Assembly: GCA_018396755.1 (NCBI GenBank)
Contig: JAGTQM010000001.1
Span: forward strand, 62,001 to 126,000
From: Candidatus Bathyarchaeota archaeon
GTDB taxonomy: Archaea; Thermoproteota; CALKCG01; B24
Direction of reading: 5' to 3'
DNA: 64,000 bases
The number at the start of each line of letters is the position of its first letter. The stretch's first letter is position 1. The translations under genes were made by a program, and so were the position numbers. The notes below the pieces were generated by a model. The model ran no database searches. It had not been told where the DNA came from and saw only the letters and a program-made list of their open reading frames with translations. Shown one piece after another: positions 34,627-42,865 of this stretch.

Positions 34627-35234
34627 CTCAAAGATTTAGAGGAATCAAATGATATTAGTTCACTTGATGTTATTATCCCCCTATACAAGAATGAGACTTG
34701 CCTTATGGTAAGTTTAAGATCGAAATCATTTAAAGCAGCAATACAATCTACTGGTAGAATAACTTTAAACCCTCTTAAAGCAGCACTTCCAGCCGTATGA
34801 AGTACACATATATTTGCAACGACACCTGTTAAGATAACGTTTTCAACTCCAACTCTATTGAGAATATCTTCAAGCTCCGTATTAAAGAAAGCGTCGTAGG
34901 TTTCCTTCTTAACTATAAATTCGTCTGGGTTTGGCTTTAACTCATCTATTATTTCAGCACCTTGAGTTCCTGCAACACAATGTTTCGGCCATATTCTAAA
35001 TTCTGGGGCATCTTCTGGATGCCAATCTTGTGTAAAAACTACGGTTAATCCATTTGCTCTGCACCTGTTTAAAAAAGCCTTTAAAGGAGCTACTATTTTT
35101 TCAGAATCAGTCACGTAAAGTCTGCCCTCAGTGTATATAAAATCCTTCTGCATATCTACTATTATAAGGGATGTTTTATTGGCTGCTAAAACACACTGCT
35201 CCATAGCGTCTCTAAACATCATTATACGTTTCAA
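34608..35234 (-). CDS. pncA: Nicotinamidase / isochorismatase-family hydrolase
   Basis: 208 residues. Catalytic Asp in LIIVDMQKDF (Asp27), metal/oxyanion region TQDWHPEDAPEF and WPKHCVAGTQGAEI, catalytic Lys in VKKETYDAFF and nucleophilic Cys in VANICVLHTA. The DWHP histidine pattern fits nicotinamidase better than isochorismatase. It would convert nicotinamide to nicotinate for NAD salvage. Alternative starts at the nearby Met residues (M5, M6) are possible; the domain begins at about residue 20. Confidence 0.82.
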   Translation of the reverse strand: MKRIMMFRDAMEQCVLAANKTSLIIVDMQKDFIYTEGRLYVTDSEKIVAPLKAFLNRCRANGLTVVFTQDWHPEDAPEFRIWPKHCVAGTQGAEIIDELKPNPDEFIVKKETYDAFFNTELEDILNRVGVENVILTGVVANICVLHTAGSAALRGFKVILPVDCIAALNDFDLKLTIRQVSFLYRGIITSSELISFDSSKSLSQFDLP

Positions 35235-35497
35235 AAACTTACCTATATATCTTTTAAGAAAACCCTTAGATGGAAAAGTTTACAATTCTCCCATGAATTT
35301 TGAGGCGTAAGTATGGGAGGCCCTCATAAAAATATAATGTTGAATTCTAGAGGAGGGCTTCCATGGGGGAATCCTTAAGTAATGTTTGCATCTATAGAAT
35401 AGCAATTCCTTTAAACGTTATATTATTGGTATTCTACTTCCGAATAGATACCTTTATTTGCTATTTCATTTTTAATTTTATGTGGAGCTGATTTCCC
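35235..35497. other. Intergenic region with competing hairpins
   Basis: Contains the two alternative hairpins listed at 35288-35366 and a TATA-like stretch before the gene at 35498. No ORF or RNA gene is supported. Confidence 0.4.
35288..35366 (+). promoter_or_regulatory. Two mutually exclusive hairpins
   Basis: CTCCCAT (35288-35294) can pair with ATGGGAG (35313-35319). The same right arm lies inside a second stem, TATGGGAGGCCCTC (35312-35325) with GAGGGCTTCCATGG (35353-35366), 14 bases with three or four wobbles or mismatches. The two cannot form together. It could be an attenuator-like leader of the gene at 35498, a terminator-like element for the divergent side, or a decayed inverted-repeat element. 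Confidence 0.35.
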
Positions 35498-36133
35498 GTG
35501 GAATTAAAAGGACAGCCAAGCAATAGAGCCATTTCAATAGCTGGAGCATTGATGATTGTATCACTTCTAATACCTTGGACCATGATAATAGGAGTAACAA
35601 ACTACTATGTTCCTGGTTCTTCAGTAGAAGAAACGTTTGCAGTTTTAGAGTTTCCTCTAGTAGGCTACGCCTACTCTAATATGAATGGGGAGGTTTTCCA
35701 AGGATGGATTGAAATATTTCCAGTTAGATCCATAGCAGCTCTAATGGTTCTTATAAGTGGAGTAATATTGCTGAAAGAATCTAAACGGAGAGAAATAAAC
35801 GTACGCTCTATCACGATTGCCATCACAATGGGTTTGGCTGCACCAACGATCTTTAGCACTATAGATAGTGTTTACGTATCCTTTCCACAGGCTTCAAACC
35901 TCTCTCAGTCGTATTGGATAATACCAATAGGCGTGGTTTTACCCATAATAGCAGGTGCGTTATCCGTTTACAACCTGTTTAAGAAATCTCTAACCATCAG
36001 CATAACCCCGTCTCCACGCATAGAAGGAGTTTATACCATCTACAAATGTCCATTCTGCGGGCATTCTATAACTGCAAACTACATGTATTGTCCAAATTGC
36101 GGCGCTAAGTTAACACGCAACTCCATACGTTAA
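35498..36133 (+). CDS. Membrane protein with C-terminal zinc ribbon
   Basis: 211 residues. Four likely membrane helices (about 10-32, 80-95, 103-122, 141-162) followed by a soluble tail ending in a zinc ribbon (CPFCGHSITANYMYCPNCG, about 180-200). I do not recognise a family. GTG start at 35498. Zinc-ribbon tails on archaeal membrane proteins often mediate protein contacts. A hairpin region lies 130 bases upstream. Confidence 0.65.
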   Translation: MELKGQPSNRAISIAGALMIVSLLIPWTMIIGVTNYYVPGSSVEETFAVLEFPLVGYAYSNMNGEVFQGWIEIFPVRSIAALMVLISGVILLKESKRREINVRSITIAITMGLAAPTIFSTIDSVYVSFPQASNLSQSYWIIPIGVVLPIIAGALSVYNLFKKSLTISITPSPRIEGVYTIYKCPFCGHSITANYMYCPNCGAKLTRNSIR

Positions 36134-36160
36134 ATTAAAATCGTATTTTTCTACTTTTAA

Positions 36161-36505
36161 TTATATTATCGAAGTTTGCCTCTTTTTCTCTTCCTCTTCC
36201 TTCCTCCTCTTCATCTCTTTCTGTTCTCTCTCAAGCCACATCATGGTTATATCTCTATCATATTTAAGAAGTTCAAAACCTATGTTCATAAGGTTTGTAA
36301 CAATTTCTCGTACCAATTCAGGCTCCATCTTCTCCATGATCCCGTAATTCGTAAACCATTCGTCAAAGCCTTGAAGGCTCTGCTGGTAGGTCGCTATAAG
36401 CTGTCTACCAAATCTTATAACCTCTGCTTTATCTAAAGTCTTAAGTTTCTCCTCGAGGTTCTTCCTCTCTTTAAGCAAATAATCTATGTATCTATAAAAC
36501 GACAT
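36161..36505 (-). CDS. Small helical protein (DUF2153-like)
   Basis: 114 residues, strongly helical and charged: YIDYLLKERKNLEEKLKTL at the N-terminus, a middle helix pair, and a basic/acidic C-terminal tail (EREQKEMKRRKEEEEKKRQ). The pattern fits archaeal DUF2153; the assignment is from memory and moderate. No function is known. It is convergent with the preceding membrane protein gene. Confidence 0.6.
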   Translation of the reverse strand: MSFYRYIDYLLKERKNLEEKLKTLDKAEVIRFGRQLIATYQQSLQGFDEWFTNYGIMEKMEPELVREIVTNLMNIGFELLKYDRDITMMWLEREQKEMKRRKEEEEKKRQTSII

Positions 36506-36784
36506 TAAACCTCACACCTGATTAGATTGAAACCTTGGGTTCTACTTAAAGTTTAGGATAACATTTTTATGGCTGATAAAAACACTCCAGAACTTAATCA
36601 CCATAAAAAAATCCAATCCTATGTTTGATTATGGGTTTAAAATTTATGTTTTCCCTCTCAGAGTTTTTCAATACTTAAAATTCTAAGTCTTCTTAGAAAG
36701 CTCAACACTTCAGCCTATCCAAACCGAATAAAAGAAGTCTTCAGAAGAAAGAGTTTTTACGTAGATGTGAAAACAATACTTATA
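36506..36784. other. Intergenic region upstream of tRNA-Arg
   Basis: AT-rich. It holds the tRNA promoter, with a plausible TATA around 36751-36757. A leftward frame across the tRNA is an ordinary shadow. No further gene seen. Confidence 0.5.
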
Positions 36785-36874
36785 GGGCCCGTCGTCTAGT
36801 ACGGATAGGACACCCGCCTGCGGAGAAAATGCGTAGAGAGCGGGAAGTCCCGGGTTCGAGTCCCGGCGGGCCCA
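36785..36874 (+). tRNA. tRNA-Arg (GCG) with 15-nt intron
   Basis: Acceptor GGGCCCG/CGGGCCC, D arm, anticodon stem CCCGC/GCGGG (36813-36817 with 36840-36844), T arm CCGGG-TTCGAGT-CCCGG and discriminator A at 36874. The anticodon loop is CUGCGGA after removing a 15-base intron at 36824-36838 between positions 37 and 38. The precursor forms a BHB: CUGC pairs with GUAG, with bulges GGA and AGA cut after the second base. The anticodon GCG reads CGC and CGU. CCA is not encoded. Confidence 0.92.
36824..36838 (+). other. tRNA-Arg intron (BHB)
   Basis: AGAAAATGCGTAGAG, the canonical 37/38 intron position, excised by the splicing endonuclease at the two 3-base bulges described for the tRNA. It gives a local control for the EF-2 intron, which has the same cut geometry. 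Confidence 0.85.
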
Positions 36875-36885
36875 TAGGTGTCTGA

Positions 36886-37785
36886 ATGGATATTTTCGAA
36901 CCATACTTTAAAGCTGGGGAAATCGCACGGAAGACAAGAGCTTTCGCTACATCCCTCATTAAAAGTGGAGTTAGCGTTTTAGATTTATGTGAAAAAATCG
37001 AGGGTTTTATAAAAAGTCAAGGTGGAGAGCCTGCCTTTCCATGTAATATCTGTATAAATGAAGTTGCTGCTCACTATACTGCTGAGTATATGGATTCATT
37101 GAGGATTCCAGAGCAGTCTATAGTTAAGATGGATCTAGGCGTGCATATAGATGGTTTCATAGTTGATACTGCTATTACTGTGGCTTTAGATGAGAAATAT
37201 ATGCTTCTCAAGGAGGCGGCTGAGGAGGCATTGAGAAAAGCCTTAAAAAGCATAAGAGCCTCGGTCAGCGTATACGATATTGGTGAAACGATTTCCAAGG
37301 TAGCTAGTACATACAACTTAAAACCGATAAGAAACCTATCTGGTCATGAAATTGCTCGGTATAATCTACATGCTGGTATTTCAATACCAAATATTCCATT
37401 GCAGGGAGGTAAGTTTAAACTCTATGGAGTTTACGCGGTCGAGCCGTTTATAACAGAACATTGGGCTAGTGGTACAGTTATCGAGTCTACTAAACCAGTG
37501 ATCTACAGATGTCTATCTTATAAAAAAATTAGGGATACCGAGGCAAACGTTCTCTTAAAAACATTGTGGAGTAGATTTAAGGGATTACCTTTCGCTGAAA
37601 GATGGATACATAATATGAATCTTAAATGCAATGTTCAAAACGCGTGGTTTAAACTGAAAAACTCTAATCTCATAAAAAGCTATAGGCCCCTCGTAGAGAT
37701 TAGCAAAGGATCTGTAGCTCAAGCCGAGGAAACGATATTAGTCGTAGAAGACGGTGTAATAGAGCTTACGGGATTTCCACTTTAA
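36886..37785 (+). CDS. map: Methionine aminopeptidase, type II
   Basis: 299 residues. Metal ligands in KMDLGVHIDGFIVDTA (two Asp), SGHEIARYNLHAG (His), YAVEPFITEH (Glu) and a final Glu in the VAQAEETILV stretch. The type II insertion and the archaeal length of about 295 are as expected. It removes initiator Met from nascent proteins. ATG at 36886, 11 bases after the tRNA; the two may share a promoter region or transcript. It overlaps the convergent gene by 4 bases. Confidence 0.92.
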   Translation: MDIFEPYFKAGEIARKTRAFATSLIKSGVSVLDLCEKIEGFIKSQGGEPAFPCNICINEVAAHYTAEYMDSLRIPEQSIVKMDLGVHIDGFIVDTAITVALDEKYMLLKEAAEEALRKALKSIRASVSVYDIGETISKVASTYNLKPIRNLSGHEIARYNLHAGISIPNIPLQGGKFKLYGVYAVEPFITEHWASGTVIESTKPVIYRCLSYKKIRDTEANVLLKTLWSRFKGLPFAERWIHNMNLKCNVQNAWFKLKNSNLIKSYRPLVEISKGSVAQAEETILVVEDGVIELTGFPL

Positions 37786-38192
37786 CGTTCTTTCTTCTTG
37801 GAAGTAGTTTTATAAATTGCAAGTATAACCATAAGCGATGAACAGTGAGGGCACTTGTCACTAAAGCTCAACACGTAATCCCCGTTGATAAAACTTCTAG
37901 TATTTGAAAATCCACACTTTAAACATTGTAGAAATGTTCGAACTTCGTAATCTAAAACTGTGGAAATTGAAGGTTTTCTTAGAATCATCCTTGCCAAAGT
38001 ATATGTAGACAATATCAAACCCATCAATCCAGCCATAGAATAGTACAAGGCTGTTCCTTTAAACCCTTGAGAATAGGCATTAACCGCTAGAAAGAAGAAG
38101 AATATGCTGAACATGATTAGAGCAATCATTAGGAGAAAGGCAATGAGAAAACCTGTACTGTTTTTCACGGGCATAGTGACCCCCTCCGCCAT
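37782..38192 (-). CDS. Small membrane protein with zinc-ribbon tail
   Basis: 136 residues. Two N-terminal membrane helices (about 12-38 and 45-66) and a C-terminal zinc ribbon with CLKCGF and CPHCSS. Start GTG/ATG at 38192 overlaps the DUF1512 stop, so the two are translationally coupled. It resembles in layout the protein at 35498 but not in sequence. Function unknown. Confidence 0.6.
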   Translation of the reverse strand: MAEGVTMPVKNSTGFLIAFLLMIALIMFSIFFFFLAVNAYSQGFKGTALYYSMAGLMGLILSTYTLARMILRKPSISTVLDYEVRTFLQCLKCGFSNTRSFINGDYVLSFSDKCPHCSSLMVILAIYKTTSKKKER

Positions 38193-39310
38193 TATTGTCC
38201 TATGCCTATCGTATTGCCTACACCTACCAATACTACAGTATCTCCAACATTTGTCTTCTCCCTTATAAGCCGTCTAATTCTATTGATCGCCTTCTCAACA
38301 CCAACATATACCTCCCATTTCATCGTAGATAAAGCATCAGACATAGACTCTTTAATAACTACTGCGTAGAGCGGCACGTTGAATTTTTTAGCCTCCTCCT
38401 CTATTTTAAACTTGTCAACACCTATGCCTCCAATAGCTGCACCCACCCCTTCTGCAACTTCACCAACTTCTTCACCTTCAAGTTTTAAAGCAGCATCCAC
38501 CATTATTACGGCGGCGGCTCCTCTACTATCTAAGATTTTTTCAACGGCTTCACCTGGCTTACCAACATTCCCTCCCGGTCCAAGCGCTTTAACAACTATG
38601 AGTTTTCTCCCCTCAAATTCAACTTCTGCCATAACAGTATCTTCTGATATGAGTTTTTTCTCAGCGCCATACATGAACCGTGCAGCTACAAGGCTTCCAA
38701 CACCATCTCCTATAGGTTGACCTGTACTGAAAGATTTAATAGCATCTGTTAATGCTTCAGCCTCCTGAAGAACTGTTGGCATGAGGGCTTCTGCTTGGTA
38801 TATTAAGAAGAGACTCATGGTTTTCTTACCTAAGAGATAGTAATGTCTCATCACTCGGTATATCTGATCTAGGGAAATACCTATTTCAATAAGATTTTCA
38901 AGGTTTCTAAGTCTGCTATCGTCAATATTTGGCACTATGCTTTTAAGTTCCCATCTGAATCTTCCCTCTCTCACGTTAAGAAGATGGTCAATTTTACCGA
39001 CGATGCCAAATGGATCTATAGAAGTAGGAGGAATCCAAAAGTATTCAAGCAGCCTATCAACTGCGCTGTCTAAACTGGGATCGTTATTAAAATGTCTTAA
39101 TGAATCTAATATTGCTTGTCTAGCGTTATCCCTCATCCTCTTAATTCTATTGAGTCCAACCTCAACATTCTTAAGCATCATCCAAATTTGGAACCGCTGT
39201 CCATAAAATATGCTGAATAGGAATAGTGCTATAAATATGGCTTGAAAAATGAGCCCTACACTATCCCCTTCAGAAGATAAGATTTGCTGCAATGCTACAT
39301 CTGAATTCAT
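38192..39310 (-). CDS. DUF1512 family protein
   Basis: 372 residues. One N-terminal membrane helix (about 18-38), a helical middle, and a C-terminal alpha/beta domain rich in conserved glycine motifs (VVKALGPGGNVGKPGEAV, GAAIGGIGVDKFKIEEEA). This matches archaeal DUF1512. The family is universal in many archaea but uncharacterised. It is cotranscribed with the downstream membrane protein at 37782. ATG at 39310. Confidence 0.75.
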   Translation of the reverse strand: MNSDVALQQILSSEGDSVGLIFQAIFIALFLFSIFYGQRFQIWMMLKNVEVGLNRIKRMRDNARQAILDSLRHFNNDPSLDSAVDRLLEYFWIPPTSIDPFGIVGKIDHLLNVREGRFRWELKSIVPNIDDSRLRNLENLIEIGISLDQIYRVMRHYYLLGKKTMSLFLIYQAEALMPTVLQEAEALTDAIKSFSTGQPIGDGVGSLVAARFMYGAEKKLISEDTVMAEVEFEGRKLIVVKALGPGGNVGKPGEAVEKILDSRGAAAVIMVDAALKLEGEEVGEVAEGVGAAIGGIGVDKFKIEEEAKKFNVPLYAVVIKESMSDALSTMKWEVYVGVEKAINRIRRLIREKTNVGDTVVLVGVGNTIGIGQ

Positions 39311-39364
39311 AAGCGATTCCTAAACTATCAATGAACTCATTGAAATATAAACATTCACTATGAT

Positions 39365-39485
39365 GGTTGCCAGCATCTCCCTCCTCTCCTAGGGTCTCCC
39401 ACTAGGGAGGGGAGAGACGTAGTGTGGTTTGACTTCCGTGTTCGGAATGGGAACGGGTCGGACCCACACCCTATGGCCGGCAACC
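39365..39485 (-). rRNA. rrf: 5S ribosomal RNA
   Basis: On the minus strand, GGTTGCCGGCCATAGGGTGT opens the molecule, with the conserved CCGTTCCCATTCCGAACACG loop in the middle and a closing TGCTGGCAACC that pairs with the 5' end. Length 121 bases. A TATA box sits 22-31 bases upstream. No 16S, 23S or tRNA is adjacent, so it is a free-standing gene. Confidence 0.95.
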
Positions 39486-39506
39486 AAATTAGTAGGTTGT
39501 TAAATC

Positions 39507-39516
39507 TATATATAAA
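39507..39516 (-). promoter_or_regulatory. TATA box of 5S rRNA
   Basis: Minus-strand TTTATATATA, 22-31 bases upstream of the 5S 5' end, at the standard archaeal distance. Confidence 0.75.
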
Positions 39517-39635
39517 CTTTAGTGGACGCGTGATTATGCGTTTTCCCCGTAGGCTTCTCTCTGTCCTCGACTTTAGTGCCGATTTTTATTGTTGTCCTCA
39601 TAAGGGTTCATCCAGTCGCTGACTATGGTACTTCA

Positions 39636-40316
39636 TCACGTTTTTGGAAGTAATTCCCTAAGCGCATCCCATCCGCCCTTCTGCTTGACAAGTATTATTG
39701 AAAGCGACTCTTTTACCGTTAGCGTTTTAGGTTCTTCTCCTATCGTGATTTTAACCAGGTTCTTAGCAGCTTTTAAAATTCTATCGCATAGTGTTGAATC
39801 AACTTGATCCGCTAGATGAGCTATTAATGCTTCAACGGTCTTTGGAGTTATGGGACCATATTGTCCATGAATTGCCAAAACGGCATGAATGACTTCCAGT
39901 GGAAAACCGCGTCTTATAAGTTCTGAAACTACGAGTGTATGATGGTCTATTTTCTCGCCTAATCGACTTAAGCCTGTTGGCGATTTTTCATCGTAAACAA
40001 CGATCTTATATACATCGTGAATAAGAGTTGCCGCTAAAACCCAGTCACTGTTCACCTTAGAACCATATACCTCTTCAACTATTTGACAGATCGCTAAGCC
40101 TATTTTACTACATGACACCGTATGCTCCAGTAATCCACCTTTATAGGAATGATGGAAGCCTATAGAGCCTAAACCGTCCTCAAAAACGGTTGTTGCAAAT
40201 CCTCCTTCTGGAAGCTTAAAACTTGGATTTTTAAAAAGTTCTAACACGAGTATTCTCAGCTTTTCATCGTTTATCATGTTTATAAGCTTTAAAAGTTCTT
40301 CGTTAAGTTCCACCAA
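39636..40316 (-). CDS. HD-domain phosphohydrolase
   Basis: 226 residues. HD motifs: FHHSYKGGLLEHT (first His), LAATLIHDVYKI (HD pair), EKIDHHTLV and HLADQVDS (Asp). The arrangement resembles YhaM/CBF1-type 3'-5' exoribonuclease HD domains without the OB-fold. Substrate not certain. Starts ATG/GTG at 40316 with AT-rich promoter upstream. It reads leftward toward the 5S gene as a single-gene unit. Confidence 0.75.
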   Translation of the reverse strand: MVELNEELLKLINMINDEKLRILVLELFKNPSFKLPEGGFATTVFEDGLGSIGFHHSYKGGLLEHTVSCSKIGLAICQIVEEVYGSKVNSDWVLAATLIHDVYKIVVYDEKSPTGLSRLGEKIDHHTLVVSELIRRGFPLEVIHAVLAIHGQYGPITPKTVEALIAHLADQVDSTLCDRILKAAKNLVKITIGEEPKTLTVKESLSIILVKQKGGWDALRELLPKT

Positions 40317-40395
40317 AATTTACACCACATTTCACTTAGAAAGTTCCCCTTCTTAAGTTTAAATTAAATTATAAAGTTAATTGATTTAATATTTT

Positions 40396-41184
40396 CTATC
40401 TTCCAAACCTTCTCTGTCTATTCTGGTAGACTCTAATTGCCCTAAGCAAATCTATTTCACGAAACTCAGGCCAGTATACTTCTAGAAAGCACAGTTCACT
40501 GTATGCGCTTTGCCATAGTAGGAAACCACTTAATCTTTCCTCACCGCTTGTCCTTATTATTAGATCGGGCTCTGGATTTGGTAGATGGGCTGTATATAAG
40601 AATTTTTGTAGAAGCTCTTCATTTATCTCTTCAGGTTTAAGGGAACCGTCTTTTACAAGTTTGGCTATTTTCCTAACGGCATCCACTATTTCTCTTCTCC
40701 CTCCATACGCTAAAGCTATGTTAAGCCAATGTTCTTCATAGTTAATGGTTTTAGCTTCAATTTCCTCAACGAGTCTTCTGAGTTTTTCAGGCACCAATTC
40801 CAATGAACCTATAAACTTAACTCTAACATGATAGTCGTGTATTTCACGGCTGGAGAGAAGCTTGAACAGCTTCTCCTCAAAAAGTTTAAACAACTCTTCA
40901 ACCTCATGTGGAGTCCTCTTAAAGTTTTCAGTTGAGAATGCGTAAAGTGTAACCGTTTTAACTCCAAGATTGAGACACCATTTAAGAACTTCTTCAACTT
41001 TCTCCGCACCAAATCTATGTCCCAACCATGGGGGATAACCGTGTTTGTAAGCCCACCGTCTATTACCGTCAAGAATTATCCCAACATGACTTGGAATACT
41101 TCCATTTTTAATCTCTCTCCTTAACCACCATAAGTAAAACCGGTAGATCCCCAATACCTTAAGTAGGCGTCTCGTCAGGCTCAT
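40396..41184 (-). CDS. uppS: Cis-prenyltransferase (undecaprenyl diphosphate synthase type)
   Basis: 262 residues. It condenses isopentenyl diphosphates with Z stereochemistry to make the lipid carrier for glycosylation. Signature: GIILDGNRRWAYKHG (catalytic Asp), LYAFSTENFKRTPHEVEEL in part, and the C-terminal RTSGEERLSGFLLWQSAYSE. All substrate-binding Arg are present. The HMG-CoA reductase at 54730 supplies the same pathway. It is 22 bases from the downstream-oriented SAM hydrolase, so they form one operon. Confidence 0.93.
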   Translation of the reverse strand: MSLTRRLLKVLGIYRFYLWWLRREIKNGSIPSHVGIILDGNRRWAYKHGYPPWLGHRFGAEKVEEVLKWCLNLGVKTVTLYAFSTENFKRTPHEVEELFKLFEEKLFKLLSSREIHDYHVRVKFIGSLELVPEKLRRLVEEIEAKTINYEEHWLNIALAYGGRREIVDAVRKIAKLVKDGSLKPEEINEELLQKFLYTAHLPNPEPDLIIRTSGEERLSGFLLWQSAYSELCFLEVYWPEFREIDLLRAIRVYQNRQRRFGR

Positions 41185-41206
41185 GGAGTTTAAGTAAACT
41201 ATTCCC

Positions 41207-42019
41207 TCAGTATGATATATTGTTTACTATACTTATATTTATGGAATCGCCCGTTTTCAATTGGAAGAACTTGCTTCCATCGCTCAAATTTACAGCCAGT
41301 TCAAGTCTTCTAAAACTATTGATTATCGCCAGCGGGGATCCCGGTTTAACAGCTCCATAGGCATTTACAAATTTAACTTTGAAACTACCATGAGTCGTCT
41401 CAATGAGCAGAGAGTCTCCAGTTTTAATATTTAAAGCTTTAACCATCGATTCATCTACGTTTGTTACCACATTTCCGAAACCGTTTACATAAAGAACTTC
41501 TCCCAAAATACATTCATCTAGTATCTTAGGCTCTGGTAGAGTAAGTTTAACATAGTCGTTATATGGCTTTCCAAGTAAATCTGGCTCCTCGCCATTAGAT
41601 ATCCTGGCGGCTGCTGGGGCGAAAACATCTCTACCATGGAAGGTCTGAGAGGTACGACCGATCGAAACTTTATCGACATCTATCTCATAGACCTCTCTTA
41701 AACCGAGTTTTTCAGCAGCTGGTATTAAGAGACCATTGTCAGGACCTATTAGATAACCTTTACTGCATTTTACAATTAACGGTTTTCTAGCTGTTCCAAC
41801 ACCTGGATCCACTACGGCTACGTGAATACTGTTCTCTGGAAAATAGTCAACAGTATACGCTAATATGAATGCTCCCATTTTGACGTTAAACTTGTCTATG
41901 GAGTGGGAAAGATCAACAATAGTCGCTTCAGGGTTTATGTTCAATATGACTCCTTTCATAAGAGCTGGATATGGGTCTGATAATCCAAAATCAGTTAGAA
42001 GTGTTATGACTTTCCGCAT
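41207..42019 (-). CDS. SAM hydrolase (DUF62 family)
   Basis: 270 residues. VITLLTDFGLSDPYPALMKG and VAVVDPGVGTARKP are the family hallmarks; the C-terminal RNA-binding-like domain starts at FGNVVTNVDES. The enzyme uses hydroxide to cleave SAM to adenosine and methionine. The Asp, Arg and His triad of the family is visible (Asp in TDFG, His in FHGRD). Upstream of uppS on the same strand; divergent from cdvB. Confidence 0.9.
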   Translation of the reverse strand: MRKVITLLTDFGLSDPYPALMKGVILNINPEATIVDLSHSIDKFNVKMGAFILAYTVDYFPENSIHVAVVDPGVGTARKPLIVKCSKGYLIGPDNGLLIPAAEKLGLREVYEIDVDKVSIGRTSQTFHGRDVFAPAAARISNGEEPDLLGKPYNDYVKLTLPEPKILDECILGEVLYVNGFGNVVTNVDESMVKALNIKTGDSLLIETTHGSFKVKFVNAYGAVKPGSPLAIINSFRRLELAVNLSDGSKFFQLKTGDSINISIVNNISY

Positions 42020-42089
42020 ACAAGATTTCTCTAGAAAAACTATCTTAAAAATAAAGCTGATAATACTTGCGTAATGCTACAGGTGTTAT

Positions 42090-42836
42090 ATGTTTCCAAA
42101 ACCAATGTTGTGGAAATATATTGAAACGATTAAACTTCATGTAATTTCAAATATTTATTCTACAGTTTCCTTTAAACAATTCATTAAAGAACGTTTGCCT
42201 CGGTGTATTTACGAGGCGTTTAAAATGTCCATGAAGAAATGGGATAAAGGCGGAAGAATATTTGAAAGAACTCCTCTAAAGCAAAAACTTACAATGGCTA
42301 TTCATAGGCTTAAAGTGCAATATTCGAGGGTTGAAGGGGCAGCCATGAGAATGGAGCGTCATGAGAAAGAACTCTTCGAAAAATGTGTTAACGCTCATAT
42401 GAAAAGTGACGCAGCTAGAGCAGCGCTTTACGCTAATGAATGTGCGGAAGCTCGTAAAATGGCTAAAGTTGTCTTAGGAGCACAACTAGCTCTTGAAAAA
42501 GCTCTACTGAGGTTGGAGACCGTCCATCAGCTAGGTGAAACAGCGGCTGCTATAATACCTGTAGCTGGCATACTTAAGGCTATTCAGAAAGACTTGGCTG
42601 GTGTCATACCTGAAGTTAGTTATGAAATAGGAGTTATAAGCGATGAAATCGGTAAAATGGTTGTTGAAGTTGGTGAAGCAACTGGCATGAGTATTGATAT
42701 GGAGGCTGCTAACGAAGAAGCTAGGAAAGTACTTGAGGAGGCTGCAGCTGTAGCTGAACATAGACTTAAAGAGAAGCTTCCAGAGCTTCCGACGCTACCA
42801 ACTCCGGATACGTCTACAACCACCACCTCCCGCTAA
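42090..42836 (+). CDS. cdvB: ESCRT-III (CdvB/Snf7-like) division protein
   Basis: 248 residues. The core (about 60-235) has the CdvB pattern: LKQKLTMAIHRLKVQYSRVE, ECAEARKMAKVVLGAQLALE and EVGEATGMSIDMEAANEEAR. It ends with a proline-threonine tail (PELPTLPTPDTSTTTT) that may bind a Vps4/CdvC MIT domain. ESCRT-III polymers constrict membranes during division in TACK archaea. An AGGTG SD five bases before ATG 42090 supports this start, giving an unusual about 45-residue N-terminal extension; ATG 42225 would give a normal N-terminus. No CdvA or CdvC gene is in the window. Confidence 0.82.
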   Translation: MFPKPMLWKYIETIKLHVISNIYSTVSFKQFIKERLPRCIYEAFKMSMKKWDKGGRIFERTPLKQKLTMAIHRLKVQYSRVEGAAMRMERHEKELFEKCVNAHMKSDAARAALYANECAEARKMAKVVLGAQLALEKALLRLETVHQLGETAAAIIPVAGILKAIQKDLAGVIPEVSYEIGVISDEIGKMVVEVGEATGMSIDMEAANEEARKVLEEAAAVAEHRLKEKLPELPTLPTPDTSTTTTSR

Positions 42837-42865
42837 ATCTTTAAGTTTTAAACTCTCTATATTTT

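Noticed and set aside
36710-36904. Leftward ORF reading WARRDSNPGL over the tRNA
   Set aside because: This is the usual antisense translation of a tRNA T arm and not a gene.
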